Origin: Proteiniphilum sp. UBA5283
GTDB taxonomy: Bacteria; Bacteroidota; Bacteroidia; Bacteroidales; Dysgonomonadaceae
Direction of reading: 5' to 3'
DNA: 9,874 nucleotides
Assembly (NCBI GenBank): GCA_002408485.1
Contig: DHSP01000061.1
Location: forward strand, 13,081-22,954
In this document: positions 1 through 7,611 of the stretch, one piece after another
Numbering within the stretch: position 1 is the stretch's first letter
Layout: every line of letters starts with the position of its first letter
Notes under the pieces: model-generated
What the model was told of the DNA's origin: nothing
The model's input: only the letters and a program-made list of their open reading frames with translations
Database searches by the model: none
Translations under genes and position numbers: made by a program

Positions 1-71
1 ACTTCGCCTTTTTTGTCAAAGGGGGTGAAAGGCGCCACAATTAACCCTTTAATTTTTTCAAATTGTTTCAT
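1..71 (-). CDS. nanA: N-acetylneuraminate lyase, N-terminal fragment (cut by window edge)
   Basis: Only the first 23 codons are present, starting at the ATG at 71-69. The peptide opens MKQFEKIKGLIVAPFTPFD, which fits the first beta strand of the DHDPS/N-acetylneuraminate lyase TIM-barrel family, where a 'GLIVAxxTPFD' segment opens the mature fold. Family members cleave Neu5Ac to ManNAc and pyruvate through a Schiff-base lysine, which lies beyond this window. The start is only 8 bp after the nanT stop codon, so the two are almost certainly on one mRNA. The neighbours (permease, AGE-type epimerase, mutarotase, esterase) strongly favour sialate lyase (called nanL in Bacteroides fragilis) over dihydrodipicolinate synthase. 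The call rests on the short N-terminus plus this context. Confidence 0.85.
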   Translation of the reverse strand, partial: MKQFEKIKGLIVAPFTPFDKKGE

Positions 72-79
72 TGTCGTTC

Positions 80-1357
80 TTATTTAGTGGTTATTTTTTC
101 TTCTTCGGGATAGGTGAGTTCCCCTTTGGGCTTCACGAATAGAAGCATCAGGACGATGGCGGCCAGCACCACTACGGAGAGCTTGCTGAAGTCGTCACCC
201 AGGTTGCCGGCATCGGTGGAGCTCCCCAGCATGAGGGTGACAGCGTACCCGGCAAAGACACCCATCATGTTCATGATGCCGTATGCGGTGGCACGATATT
301 TTTGGGGAATGATCTGGCAAAGTATCGGCATGTTGTTTGTGTCGAACATCCCGTAGCCAATGCCAAAGAGCATCGCGGCACCAATCAGGCCGACATACGA
401 GTGCCCATATCCCAGGAGTACCAGTGAGGGGAGCGTTAGCGTCAACCCGATGACGCTGGTGTAGATCCTGCCCCGAATATTTTTCTGTACCCATCGGTCA
501 GAGAGCGGTCCGCCAATCAGCACGCCGATGAACGAAGCGATAGCGATGGAGATGGTGGCCATGGGGCCTGCTTTGGCCATCTCAATCCCCAGGTTTTCGG
601 AAAACAACGTAGGAAGCCAGTTTTTGGTCGCCCACCCCGGGAAGCTAGGAGCCATGAAGTAAAAGAGCATGATCCAGAACGAAAGAGTGCCGAGGATAAG
701 GCCAAGAGATTGGAAGACGGTTTTTTTTCTCGTGGAACTACTTTGCGGATTGACCTGTAGTTTCGCGGTTTTCGTGCCGGCATGCCCTTCCTTGTCGTAC
801 ATAAGGAATATAAGAAGGATCGAATAAATGATCCCGGCAATTCCGAACCAGTGAAAAACAGTCTGCCAGGAGTAGCTTGCAGCGATGGTAGCACCAAATC
901 CACCCAGAGCCTGACCCGTGTAGAGTCCCGACATGTGTATGCCGATGGCCAGCGACCTTGTTTTGGAACTGTGAAAATCGGCAATCATTGCCAGGCCGGT
1001 CGGCAGGTACAGCGCTTCGCTCACGCCCATGAGTGCACGCAGCCAATAGACCTGTTGAAACGTTTGGGCATACCCCATGCCGTAGGTCACCGCCGACCAG
1101 ACAAATAAACTTCCGATAATAAGCCATTTGCGATTGATTCGGTCGGCAATCACTCCTGCAATAGGGCTCATCAGTCCATATATCAACAGGAAGATGCCCA
1201 TGATCCTTCCAAAGTTCTCTGCGACGGCCAGCTCCCTGATGTCTATCTGCATCGATGACTGCATGGTGGAAAGCATCTGCCTGTCAAGATAATTTAGTAG
1301 TGCCACCACCCAAAGCAAGCCGACCAGGACCCAGGGGTAATATTTGTCATTTCTCAT
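80..1357 (-). CDS. nanT: MFS sialic acid (Neu5Ac) permease NanT
   Basis: A 425-residue major facilitator protein with about 12 hydrophobic segments, a usual length for the family, placed in the inner membrane. Helix 1 (about 9-25) ends in NYLDRQ (22-27), common in anion/organic-acid MFS porters. The loop 2-3 signature is seen as GVIADRINRKW (68-78), with its second-half counterpart GGPLSDRWVQK (282-292) after a hydrophilic central loop (about 188-215). The inferred role is proton-driven import of free Neu5Ac, as for the B. fragilis and Tannerella NanT permeases; this relies mainly on the adjacent lyase, mutarotase and esterase genes, since MFS sequence alone does not fix the substrate. The ATG at 1357 gives an MRNDKYYPW start with the first helix directly after it. 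The upstream gap to nanM is 58 bp, without a convincing promoter or strong ribosome binding site. The TAA at 82-80 is 8 bp before nanA. Confidence 0.88.
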   Translation of the reverse strand: MRNDKYYPWVLVGLLWVVALLNYLDRQMLSTMQSSMQIDIRELAVAENFGRIMGIFLLIYGLMSPIAGVIADRINRKWLIIGSLFVWSAVTYGMGYAQTFQQVYWLRALMGVSEALYLPTGLAMIADFHSSKTRSLAIGIHMSGLYTGQALGGFGATIAASYSWQTVFHWFGIAGIIYSILLIFLMYDKEGHAGTKTAKLQVNPQSSSTRKKTVFQSLGLILGTLSFWIMLFYFMAPSFPGWATKNWLPTLFSENLGIEMAKAGPMATISIAIASFIGVLIGGPLSDRWVQKNIRGRIYTSVIGLTLTLPSLVLLGYGHSYVGLIGAAMLFGIGYGMFDTNNMPILCQIIPQKYRATAYGIMNMMGVFAGYAVTLMLGSSTDAGNLGDDFSKLSVVVLAAIVLMLLFVKPKGELTYPEEEKITTK

Positions 1358-1415
1358 ATGATAAAACTATTATTTTGATTTTTTGTTGATTTCTTTCGTG
1401 GACATTGACGGTACA

Positions 1416-2642
1416 TCATCGTATCTTTATTTCTCCTCTCCATGTTTCAGGGGAACGCACTCCCGGTTTCAGTTCACCTTGCACGGCATAGAACTTGCGA
1501 CTGTCCCCGACAAGCGTTGCCCCTGCCCGGGCTGCGTTGAGGGTGCTGTCGATGGTGTGCCATTCGTTCGTTTTCGTATCGAAAATTCGGCATTCCGAAT
1601 TAAACCTGTAATACAGCGGCGGCTGCGTCATGTATCTCTTTGAGAATTCCAGATTCTGTTTTTCTTTCTCCCTGGTTGACAGTGCCGGGTTATGGGCAAT
1701 CTTGTACTGCGCGGTGAGGGCATCCAGGAAAATAGTATGGTTGACCCCTCCCAGACAAAGAATATAGCGGTTGTCCAGCTGCATTGCAGTCGCCCCTCCC
1801 AGAGAGAACGGTTTCTGTGTGCCGGGATCCATCTGATCGCCTGCTTTTGTCCATGCTCCTGCGGAAACATCGTATTTCAGCAACTCTGTTGCCATGGCCG
1901 GCACAGAGGTTTCGTCGCCGCCAAAGAAACCTCCCAACAGGTACACATACGTTTTCCCCTCCTCCTCCATGGAAACCATGACAGCCTGAAGGCGAGGGAT
2001 ACCGGGAAAAGGAGGCAGTTCCGTCCATGCACTGTCTGTTTTGACATTGATGCAGTAAAACACATTTGACGGAGCTCCGTTCATGTTGCCGCCGCCCACG
2101 AAGACCATATCGCCCGATGAGCACCCCGCAAAATTGTCCATCGCTGCCGGCAATGCCGGAAAGGGGGTCAACTTTACAGTGCCTTTTGGCGATAAAGAAA
2201 CGGCGTACACTTTATTCAGCGACTGCGAAGCGTTATTTCCGCCAATCCACAATGCACCCCCGGCAACGGGAACCGATACGCCATGGGCTGAGGAATCCGG
2301 CAAATGACCGACCAGCTTCCACTTGTTGGTTGAAGCGTCAAACTGTACGATGTCGTTGTAGAAGAATTTTCTTCCGCCTTCAAACCCCAGCTTCTCCGGG
2401 AAGTTGGCGCCACCGGCCACAATCAGATTGCCGTTGATCAGTGCGGCGTATGCTGCCGAGACACCTTTGGCCAGATTGCCCTGCAATCCGTCGGTTGATA
2501 GCTCTTCCCAATTAATTTGCATGGTTTCGCTGTGGTTTGTGTCGCTTTTGGAATGACGGCACGATGCCGGTACTGCTGCAAGGAATGCAACGAACAGCCA
2601 TCGTGATATCCCGGAAAGAACGGTATGCATGTTATTTTTCAT
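1416..2642 (-). CDS. nanM: Sialic acid mutarotase, circularly permuted kelch beta-propeller (NanM type)
   Basis: A 408-residue exported protein. An N-terminal hydrophobic segment (about 14-27) ends at PASC with Cys28, so it is either a lipoprotein with a loose lipobox or a periplasmic protein. Kelch-type glycine pairs recur at VAGGAN (75-80), IGG (133-135), VGGG (182-185), LGG (236-238), LGG (297-299) and QGE (388-390), consistent with a six-bladed propeller. From memory of E. coli NanM (YjhT), its central block GGVNQNIF...FF..F...NGEAKPGLR matches the C-terminus here (GGVNHTIF at 298-305, QGELKPGVR at 388-396), and its C-terminal block AGGAGF...YGVSLP...IIGG matches the N-terminus here (75-135). 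This is the permuted mutarotase family (TIGR03548). NanM speeds alpha-to-beta Neu5Ac anomerisation after sialidase cleavage. The ATG at 2642 overlaps the GH20 stop by 11 bp, suggesting translational coupling; Met5 is a possible alternative start. Confidence 0.88.
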   Translation of the reverse strand: MKNNMHTVLSGISRWLFVAFLAAVPASCRHSKSDTNHSETMQINWEELSTDGLQGNLAKGVSAAYAALINGNLIVAGGANFPEKLGFEGGRKFFYNDIVQFDASTNKWKLVGHLPDSSAHGVSVPVAGGALWIGGNNASQSLNKVYAVSLSPKGTVKLTPFPALPAAMDNFAGCSSGDMVFVGGGNMNGAPSNVFYCINVKTDSAWTELPPFPGIPRLQAVMVSMEEEGKTYVYLLGGFFGGDETSVPAMATELLKYDVSAGAWTKAGDQMDPGTQKPFSLGGATAMQLDNRYILCLGGVNHTIFLDALTAQYKIAHNPALSTREKEKQNLEFSKRYMTQPPLYYRFNSECRIFDTKTNEWHTIDSTLNAARAGATLVGDSRKFYAVQGELKPGVRSPETWRGEIKIR

Positions 2643-4587
2643 TTATTTTTGAAGGATCGTAAGTCAATCCCGGCATGGCATCTTTCCCGTCGGGGGTCAC
2701 AAATACAAACGTGAACATCCACTTTTGCAGCCGTACTTCCGGAGTGTTGAATTTGCCGACAGGCAGCTTCAGCAGCACCTTGTTCCACCCTTTCTTCAGG
2801 TCCACAGGCAGCGGGGGGCGGGCCGTAAAATTCTCATTCTTCAAAGTAATTTCGTTTGTTTTCTCTGTATGCCTGTTTTCCCAGACTGGAGGTGACAGAA
2901 TCTTATCATTGATAAATATACGACTGCCGCGATAGTCCCATTCTCCCAGCGGCGGAGGTAGGTCGCTCTCGGAGCGGCTGTAATTTTGGGTAGATACCCA
3001 AAGGCCCACTGTTTGTTCTTTTGGCGACCACACGCAGGTGTAAGCGTAGGCGGTGTGATTCTCCTGCGGGTTTTCGTAAAAAGCCGGTACAATGTTGCCC
3101 CACACATGCCGCAGATAGATGCCGGCACCGATGGCAGGACGAACAGCGTAGGTTTGTCCGTTGTACAAATAACTGTCGCTGAGTGCTTTTTCCGGGGGGA
3201 AAACCGCTGACAGGTCGCCCCCATTGGGAAACGGATCGATGATATGCCACTTCACCTGAGTCTGTTGTACATACGGGAAAGATTCACCCGCAAAATTGTG
3301 TTCCTTGTGCCATAGCATGCGGCGTTCGAAATTGACAAACGAGCGGAAGGTCTCCTCCTTTTCATCTATTGGCAGGATGACGCCGTTTTTGTCGAAGTAT
3401 TCCGATCCGCCCCCCAGCCAGGCCCGTTCGGCCAATGCGAGCATGTTGGGATAGAAGAAGTTTTGCGCCATGATCTGTTCCTCATCCTCCAGCAGGCGGT
3501 CGTTCCAGATGGCGAGGATGGTTCCGGCGATGTCGTTGCTGCCCTTATCGCTGTTGTAGATTCTGCTGTTGTAGAGGGCCACGATATCGCCGAAGGCATC
3601 GAAGTGGTTGATGTAGTGAAAACGGGAGTCGATGGCGGGAATGCCGGGCTGTGCCTTGCCGCGGTAGCTCCAGAGCTGTGTGGCATCGATCTCTCCCGGT
3701 TGGTAGTTCCATCCGGGGTTCCAGGAGATCACCTTTTTACCTAACCCCCGTATATGTGCTACCATCTCCGGCACAAAGACAGGGTTGGTGAACTCTACTT
3801 CGTCCGTACCAATATGGATGTAGGGTACTTCCGGAAAAACTTCGGTGCAGATCTCTTCCATCAGATCTTTCAGGATTTTCATTCCTTTCTCTGACTGCAT
3901 ATCCACGCCCGTCGCCCGTGCAAAGGCATCGCTGTGACCGGGCATGTCGATCTCCGGTATCAACAGCATGTTGTGTGTCTTGCAGTGTACCGCAATCTCC
4001 CGGGCATCTTCCATGGTGTAATATTTTCCGGGCAACCGGGTGAAGCTGCTGCTGTCGTTCAGCTGCGGATAACGCCTGCTTTCCAGGCGCCAGCCTTGAT
4101 TTTCTGTCAAATGCCAATGGAAGACATTGATCTTGTACTGAGAGAGCAGGGATATCTGTTTTTTTAGCTCCTCCACAGAGATGAAGCTGCGCCCCACGTC
4201 GTGCATAAAGCCGCGTACGCGGAAGGCAGGCCAGTCGGTAATCTCCAGCGCAGGGAGGGTGTTCCCTCCGGAAGAGGCGATGAGCTGGTTCAGTGTCTGC
4301 CGTGCCCAGTAGATCCCCTTCTCCGTGGTGGCCTCCATCAGGATGGAATCGGGTGTAATCCGGAGGCGGTAGGCCTCTTCGGCATTTACCTCCACTTCGG
4401 GGATTGCAGCGATCAGTCTTTCGGCAACGACAGAAGGGTCTGGCATTCCCTGATGCAGCCGGTGTTGCCCGGAAGGGGAAAGGGTGAGCATCTGTGGCTG
4501 TGGCAGCAGCTGTAACGGTTCGCTTTTCTTCTCTGTGTTGCAGGAGAGAAGCAACATGGCAGCCAGCAGACAGGACAGGGTTGTCAT
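2632..4587 (-). CDS. GH20 beta-N-acetylhexosaminidase, predicted lipoprotein
   Basis: A 651-residue glycoside hydrolase family 20 protein. The N-terminus has a hydrophobic stretch ending LLLSC with a clear lipobox Cys16, so it is probably a surface or periplasmic lipoprotein. A GH20b-like N-terminal domain covers about 24-118. The catalytic TIM barrel runs from about 122 (FRVRGFMHDVGR) to about 390, with FHWHLTENQGWR (156-167), PEIDMPGH (211-218), HIGTDEVEF (258-266) holding the catalytic Asp262-Glu263 pair of substrate-assisted catalysis, and AIWND (359-363). Residues about 440-651 form a C-terminal extension I cannot name, with a GWNKVLLKLP motif (600-609) recalling beta-sandwich sugar-binding modules. 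It would remove terminal GlcNAc or GalNAc from glycoprotein or mucin glycans; Tannerella nan clusters carry a similar gene (hexA). The ATG at 4587 is the only ATG/GTG/TTG before the upstream in-frame stop, but it leaves the signal peptide without a basic n-region. The gap to nanS is 77 bp. Confidence 0.9.
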   Translation of the reverse strand: MTTLSCLLAAMLLLSCNTEKKSEPLQLLPQPQMLTLSPSGQHRLHQGMPDPSVVAERLIAAIPEVEVNAEEAYRLRITPDSILMEATTEKGIYWARQTLNQLIASSGGNTLPALEITDWPAFRVRGFMHDVGRSFISVEELKKQISLLSQYKINVFHWHLTENQGWRLESRRYPQLNDSSSFTRLPGKYYTMEDAREIAVHCKTHNMLLIPEIDMPGHSDAFARATGVDMQSEKGMKILKDLMEEICTEVFPEVPYIHIGTDEVEFTNPVFVPEMVAHIRGLGKKVISWNPGWNYQPGEIDATQLWSYRGKAQPGIPAIDSRFHYINHFDAFGDIVALYNSRIYNSDKGSNDIAGTILAIWNDRLLEDEEQIMAQNFFYPNMLALAERAWLGGGSEYFDKNGVILPIDEKEETFRSFVNFERRMLWHKEHNFAGESFPYVQQTQVKWHIIDPFPNGGDLSAVFPPEKALSDSYLYNGQTYAVRPAIGAGIYLRHVWGNIVPAFYENPQENHTAYAYTCVWSPKEQTVGLWVSTQNYSRSESDLPPPLGEWDYRGSRIFINDKILSPPVWENRHTEKTNEITLKNENFTARPPLPVDLKKGWNKVLLKLPVGKFNTPEVRLQKWMFTFVFVTPDGKDAMPGLTYDPSKINEK

Positions 4588-4664
4588 TTTTATATCGTTT
4601 TTTTTCGTATTGATTTCAACATACTAGTTACAATGATGCAGATTGAAAATTAGGCTTCGCTTAT

Positions 4665-6737
4665 TTATGGGTACTCCGAAGAGAAGGTGGAGGCGGGCAG
4701 ACCTGCCTCGTTGACCAGGTTCCCGTTGGTGTAGGAGCTCCAGCCGTAGCGCACGAACGCGGGATGAGGTACCTTGTCGCAGGTTACCTCCAGGGCGTTA
4801 CCCCGGATCATTGCTGTAGCCGGATGAAACATCTTATCCTCTCCCGCCAGTTCGATATCCCTTACGGATTTGTTGTCCGACGTTCGGAGACGTTTCGTTT
4901 CGCCAAAGGTGACGACCGCTTTTTCTTCCTCGAAGCGCACCTCTTTAAAGAGTGGGCCGCTTTTACGGATATTTTTTCCGTAGCTGTCGGACAGTGCCCA
5001 GCGGGCCAGTCGCTCACCGACCTCCTTCTTCTGGCGGGGGTGGACATCGGTTCGGTTGCCCAGGTCGGAAGAGACCGCCATGCCGGTGCGGGCGATCCGC
5101 TTCATTAACCTGCGCTGGCTGTCGCGGAAGTGTCCCCACGATTCGCGTCCCCTCTCCATGCTGGAGAGCTGCACGTAGTAGAACGGGAAGCTCTCACCCC
5201 AGGCGTTGCGCCAGCTCTCTACCATGGTGGGGAGCAGCTGTTCGTGCAGTTCCACGTTGTTGGCGTTCGACTCACCCTGGTACCAGATGGCACCGGCAAT
5301 AGGATAGCCGGCATATGGTGCCATCGCGGTCTCAAAAAGATAGGAGGGTTTGTAGGGATGTTGTTGGAAGGGATTCCTGCCGGCACGGGCGATGTTCTGC
5401 ATGCCCCGTTCGCGCACCCATCCGTCGACGAAATCGTTATTGTTCCAATTGCTGAAGAAGTCGACTAACAGCGGGTTGCGTTCCATTGTCTTTCGGTCGA
5501 TCCATGCCTCTGTGGGTGATCCGCCGATGGCGTTCTGTATCAGTCCCACCGGCACACCCAGTTGCTCCTGCAGCATCCTTCCGAAATGGTAGGCAACGGC
5601 GGAGAAGCGGCTTGCTGTTACGCTGTCGGAAAGAGTCCAGGTGGCTGGATGGTAATAATCCAGCCGGTTTACTTGTGTCAGCACGCTGTCGTTCCACTCC
5701 ACGGCTGCGGTTGGAGCAATCTCCTTCTGGTCGAAGAAGCGAAGCTGGCTGTTGGCGGTGCGGGGGATATCTTCCCTTGATGTGGCGGCATCCCGGAGCA
5801 GAAACGCCATGTTCGATTGGCCGGAACAGATCCATACTTCTCCTACCAGGATGTTGGTAAGCCGTATGGAGGCCTTTTCGTTTTCTATGGTGGCACTGTA
5901 GGGCCCTCCCGTCTTCATCGGGGGAAAGTCAATTGTCCATTTCCCGTTGTGTCCGGTTTGTGTTTTTTTTGTTTTTCCCGCAAAGTGCACAATCACCTCT
6001 GTGGCCACATCGGCGATTCCCCAAAACTTTACCGGTCTGTTACGCTGCATCACCATATTGTTTGTGAAGATGTCCGGTAGCTGCAACCCTCCATAATTAC
6101 CCGTAATGCTGCTGTATATGGTTTTGGCTATAATTCCCGCCCCCTCGTCAGTGGGATGGAGCGCATCGGGAAAGAGGTCGGGACGGTTGTACAAAGGTGT
6201 GTTCAGGTCGATCAGCGGCACACCGGTCACCTTCGCCACCCGCTCGATCTCCGCCTGCACCTGATCGTACCACATTCGGGTACTCGACTTGAATCGGGGA
6301 TGCCAGCTGAAGATGGGTGTCATGCGGCAGATCCACACTTTTGCAGCCGGATTTTTCTCCTGGAACGAGCGGATCAGTTCTATATAGTCTTTGGTGAAGT
6401 CGTCCCGGAATTTTGGCCAATTGCGCGGATCGGTATCGTTCAGTCCCAGGTGGATCACCACGATGTCGGGTTCGAAGGTGAGCGCCTTCTCGTATGCCGG
6501 CATCTTCCGGTAAGGGTTATGCCCTTTTTGTAGCAGGGTGGCCCCGCTATGGCCGAAGTTCTCCACCCGGTAGAAATCGCCCAGCAGCCGCTGCAGCTGG
6601 GCCGGATAAGTGTTTGCCCTGTTCTCAATCTTGTAGCCAAAGGTGACCGAGTTCCCCACACAGGCCACTTTCACCGGTTCTGCAGTGAGCAGCGCCGGAA
6701 TAAGAAGCAAAACAAACAGTATTCTTTTTTTTATCAT
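4665..6737 (-). CDS. nanS: Two-domain sialate O-acetylesterase (NanS/EstA type)
   Basis: A 690-residue secreted protein with a signal peptide MIKKRILFVLLLIPALLTA and likely cleavage after Ala19. It carries two SGNH esterase domains. The first (about 21-215) has GNSVTFG with Ser30, a glycine block HSGAT (63-67), GLND with Asn100, and DALHP with Asp191/His194. A linker beta domain (about 217-300) leads to a second domain of the sialate 9-O-acetylesterase family, with GQSNM and Ser308, WYQGESN (485-491), and DVHP with Asp564/His566. Both catalytic triads look intact. The inferred role is removal of O-acetyl groups from sialic acids so that sialidase and lyase can act, as described for T. forsythia NanS and Bacteroides homologues. 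It starts 9 bp after the stop of the small SGNH gene, so the two are co-transcribed. Which domain acts on which O-acetyl position cannot be read from sequence. Confidence 0.9.
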   Translation of the reverse strand: MIKKRILFVLLLIPALLTAEPVKVACVGNSVTFGYKIENRANTYPAQLQRLLGDFYRVENFGHSGATLLQKGHNPYRKMPAYEKALTFEPDIVVIHLGLNDTDPRNWPKFRDDFTKDYIELIRSFQEKNPAAKVWICRMTPIFSWHPRFKSSTRMWYDQVQAEIERVAKVTGVPLIDLNTPLYNRPDLFPDALHPTDEGAGIIAKTIYSSITGNYGGLQLPDIFTNNMVMQRNRPVKFWGIADVATEVIVHFAGKTKKTQTGHNGKWTIDFPPMKTGGPYSATIENEKASIRLTNILVGEVWICSGQSNMAFLLRDAATSREDIPRTANSQLRFFDQKEIAPTAAVEWNDSVLTQVNRLDYYHPATWTLSDSVTASRFSAVAYHFGRMLQEQLGVPVGLIQNAIGGSPTEAWIDRKTMERNPLLVDFFSNWNNNDFVDGWVRERGMQNIARAGRNPFQQHPYKPSYLFETAMAPYAGYPIAGAIWYQGESNANNVELHEQLLPTMVESWRNAWGESFPFYYVQLSSMERGRESWGHFRDSQRRLMKRIARTGMAVSSDLGNRTDVHPRQKKEVGERLARWALSDSYGKNIRKSGPLFKEVRFEEEKAVVTFGETKRLRTSDNKSVRDIELAGEDKMFHPATAMIRGNALEVTCDKVPHPAFVRYGWSSYTNGNLVNEAGLPASTFSSEYP

Positions 6738-6746
6738 TCTACACGT

Positions 6747-7403
6747 TTACAGATAAGGTTTTACAATTTTTGCCCACTTCAGATAGCCCTCACCCATCAG
6801 ATGCAGGCCGTCGTTGCTGTACAGGGGATCGAGTTTGTGTGTCCCGGGGATGACAAGATGGTTGTACAAATCAATATAGGTGATGGCGTTTGTATCGGCC
6901 ATTTCTTTCAGGCTTTTATTCAGAGAGTGGATAATTTCCCCGTGTCTGGTGTGTCCATCAAACATGCCGTAGCAATTATTGACGGGAAGGATGCTTTGCA
7001 GATATATGCCTGTATCGGGAGACTCGTTCTTGATCTTCTTCGTGATTTTACCGATACATGCCACGATTGAATCGGGTGGGGTGCCCCGTGCAAGATCGTT
7101 GATGCCAATCATCAGAAAGATTTTATCCGGTTTTCCTTTCACGAGCGGATCGAGCCGGTCGTAGACACCCTCGCAGATGTCTCCGCTGATCCCCCTGTTT
7201 TTTACGCGAGAATCGCCAAACAGTTCAGCCCATTCCCCGCCGTTGGAGATGCTGTTGCCAACAAAGAGGATATCCTCTTCCGACACCGGCAACTTCTCGA
7301 ACAAAGAAGCACGCTGATAGTAAAAGGTTGAATAGTCTCGTTTCTGGGCAACAGTTGTTGATGTAAAGAACGCAACGAAACAGAGGATTAGAAATTTTTT
7401 CAT
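6747..7403 (-). CDS. Exported SGNH/GDSL-family esterase, probable carbohydrate or sialate O-acetylesterase
   Basis: A 218-residue single-domain SGNH hydrolase. A signal peptide MKKFLILCFVAFFTSTTVA with likely cleavage before Gln20 puts it in the periplasm or outside. The family blocks are in order: FVGNSISNGGEW (48-59) with Ser51, GISGD (71-75) with Gly74, MIGINDL (98-104) with Asn102, and NDGLHL (197-202) with Asp198/His201. The length and the GNSISNGG block are typical of the PAF-acetylhydrolase-like GDSL group common in Bacteroidetes polysaccharide loci. It is only 9 bp upstream of nanS, so it is most simply a companion deacetylase for O-acetylated sialic acids or their glycans; activity on another acetylated sugar is possible. 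It opens the second part of the cluster, after a 208-bp gap with a Fur-like box 61 bp upstream of its ATG. No strong ribosome binding site is visible. Confidence 0.85.
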   Translation of the reverse strand: MKKFLILCFVAFFTSTTVAQKRDYSTFYYQRASLFEKLPVSEEDILFVGNSISNGGEWAELFGDSRVKNRGISGDICEGVYDRLDPLVKGKPDKIFLMIGINDLARGTPPDSIVACIGKITKKIKNESPDTGIYLQSILPVNNCYGMFDGHTRHGEIIHSLNKSLKEMADTNAITYIDLYNHLVIPGTHKLDPLYSNDGLHLMGEGYLKWAKIVKPYL

Positions 7404-7464
7404 ATGACTAAAATATTTATTTTCAATGGTGTCATATGGAACTCGCTTTAGTCATGATCATGCG

Positions 7465-7479
7465 TGATAATGATTATCA
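7465..7479. promoter_or_regulatory. Fur-like 7-1-7 palindromic operator
   Basis: TGATAATGATTATCA is a perfect 7-1-7 palindrome around 7472 and matches at every specified base the published Bacillus-type Fur consensus TGATAATnATTATCA. Flanking bases extend the symmetry with one G/T mismatch (GCG...TGC, 7462-7482). A separate 10-bp palindrome CATGATCATG lies beside it at 7453-7462, and ATCATGC occurs twice, 19 bp apart (7457 and 7476). It sits in the nanE-esterase gap, upstream of the esterase gene and downstream of a candidate -7 box. Binding by Fur or a relative is inference from the motif alone. Confidence 0.5.
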
Positions 7480-7564
7480 TGCTCGTTTCATATGAATACT
7501 TTTGTATTGGATGCGTTGTTCTCCGTGAAGATGGGATGACGCATTGCTTATTTTGAAAGAAATC

Positions 7565-7572
7565 CAAAGATA
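7565..7572 (-). promoter_or_regulatory. Candidate Bacteroidetes -7 box for an internal promoter of the esterase-nanS-hexosaminidase genes
   Basis: On the minus strand the sequence reads TATCTTTG, a full match to the Bacteroidetes -7 consensus TAnnTTTG, preceded by an A-rich stretch. It lies about 160 bp upstream of the esterase start and about 40 bp after the nanE stop. No TTG is at the expected -33 spacing (the nearest is only 12 bp upstream), so support is one-sided. If used, its transcript leader would carry the Fur-like box. Confidence 0.3.
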
Positions 7573-7611
7573 GCTTTTTTATTTCAAAATGTTTTCTGCC
7601 TTTGGTGAGAG

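Noticed and set aside
4588..4664. Possible promoter or terminator in the 77-bp nanS-GH20 gap
   Set aside because: No TAnnTTTG-like box or stable hairpin with a U-run is present on the minus strand; most likely an unremarkable intra-operon spacer.
6549..7070. A 173-codon plus-strand reading frame
   Set aside because: It lies antisense across the nanS 5' end and the esterase 3' half, whose motifs and signal peptides are clear; its own translation shows no recognisable domain. The other plus-strand frames are rejected for the same reason.
7401..7494. CATATG three times (7401, 7433, 7489) before the esterase gene
   Set aside because: Irregular spacing, a short self-complementary word in an AT-rich gap, and one copy is formed by the start codon itself; no consistent flanking sequence.
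7497..7504. TACTTTTG on the plus strand, a match to the Bacteroidetes -7 consensus
   Set aside because: No plus-strand gene follows it and no -33 element is evident; an eight-base degenerate motif is expected by chance.
7573..7590. T-run and AT-rich stretch after nanE as a rho-independent terminator
   Set aside because: The run reads as A on the transcribed minus strand and no GC-rich stem precedes it.
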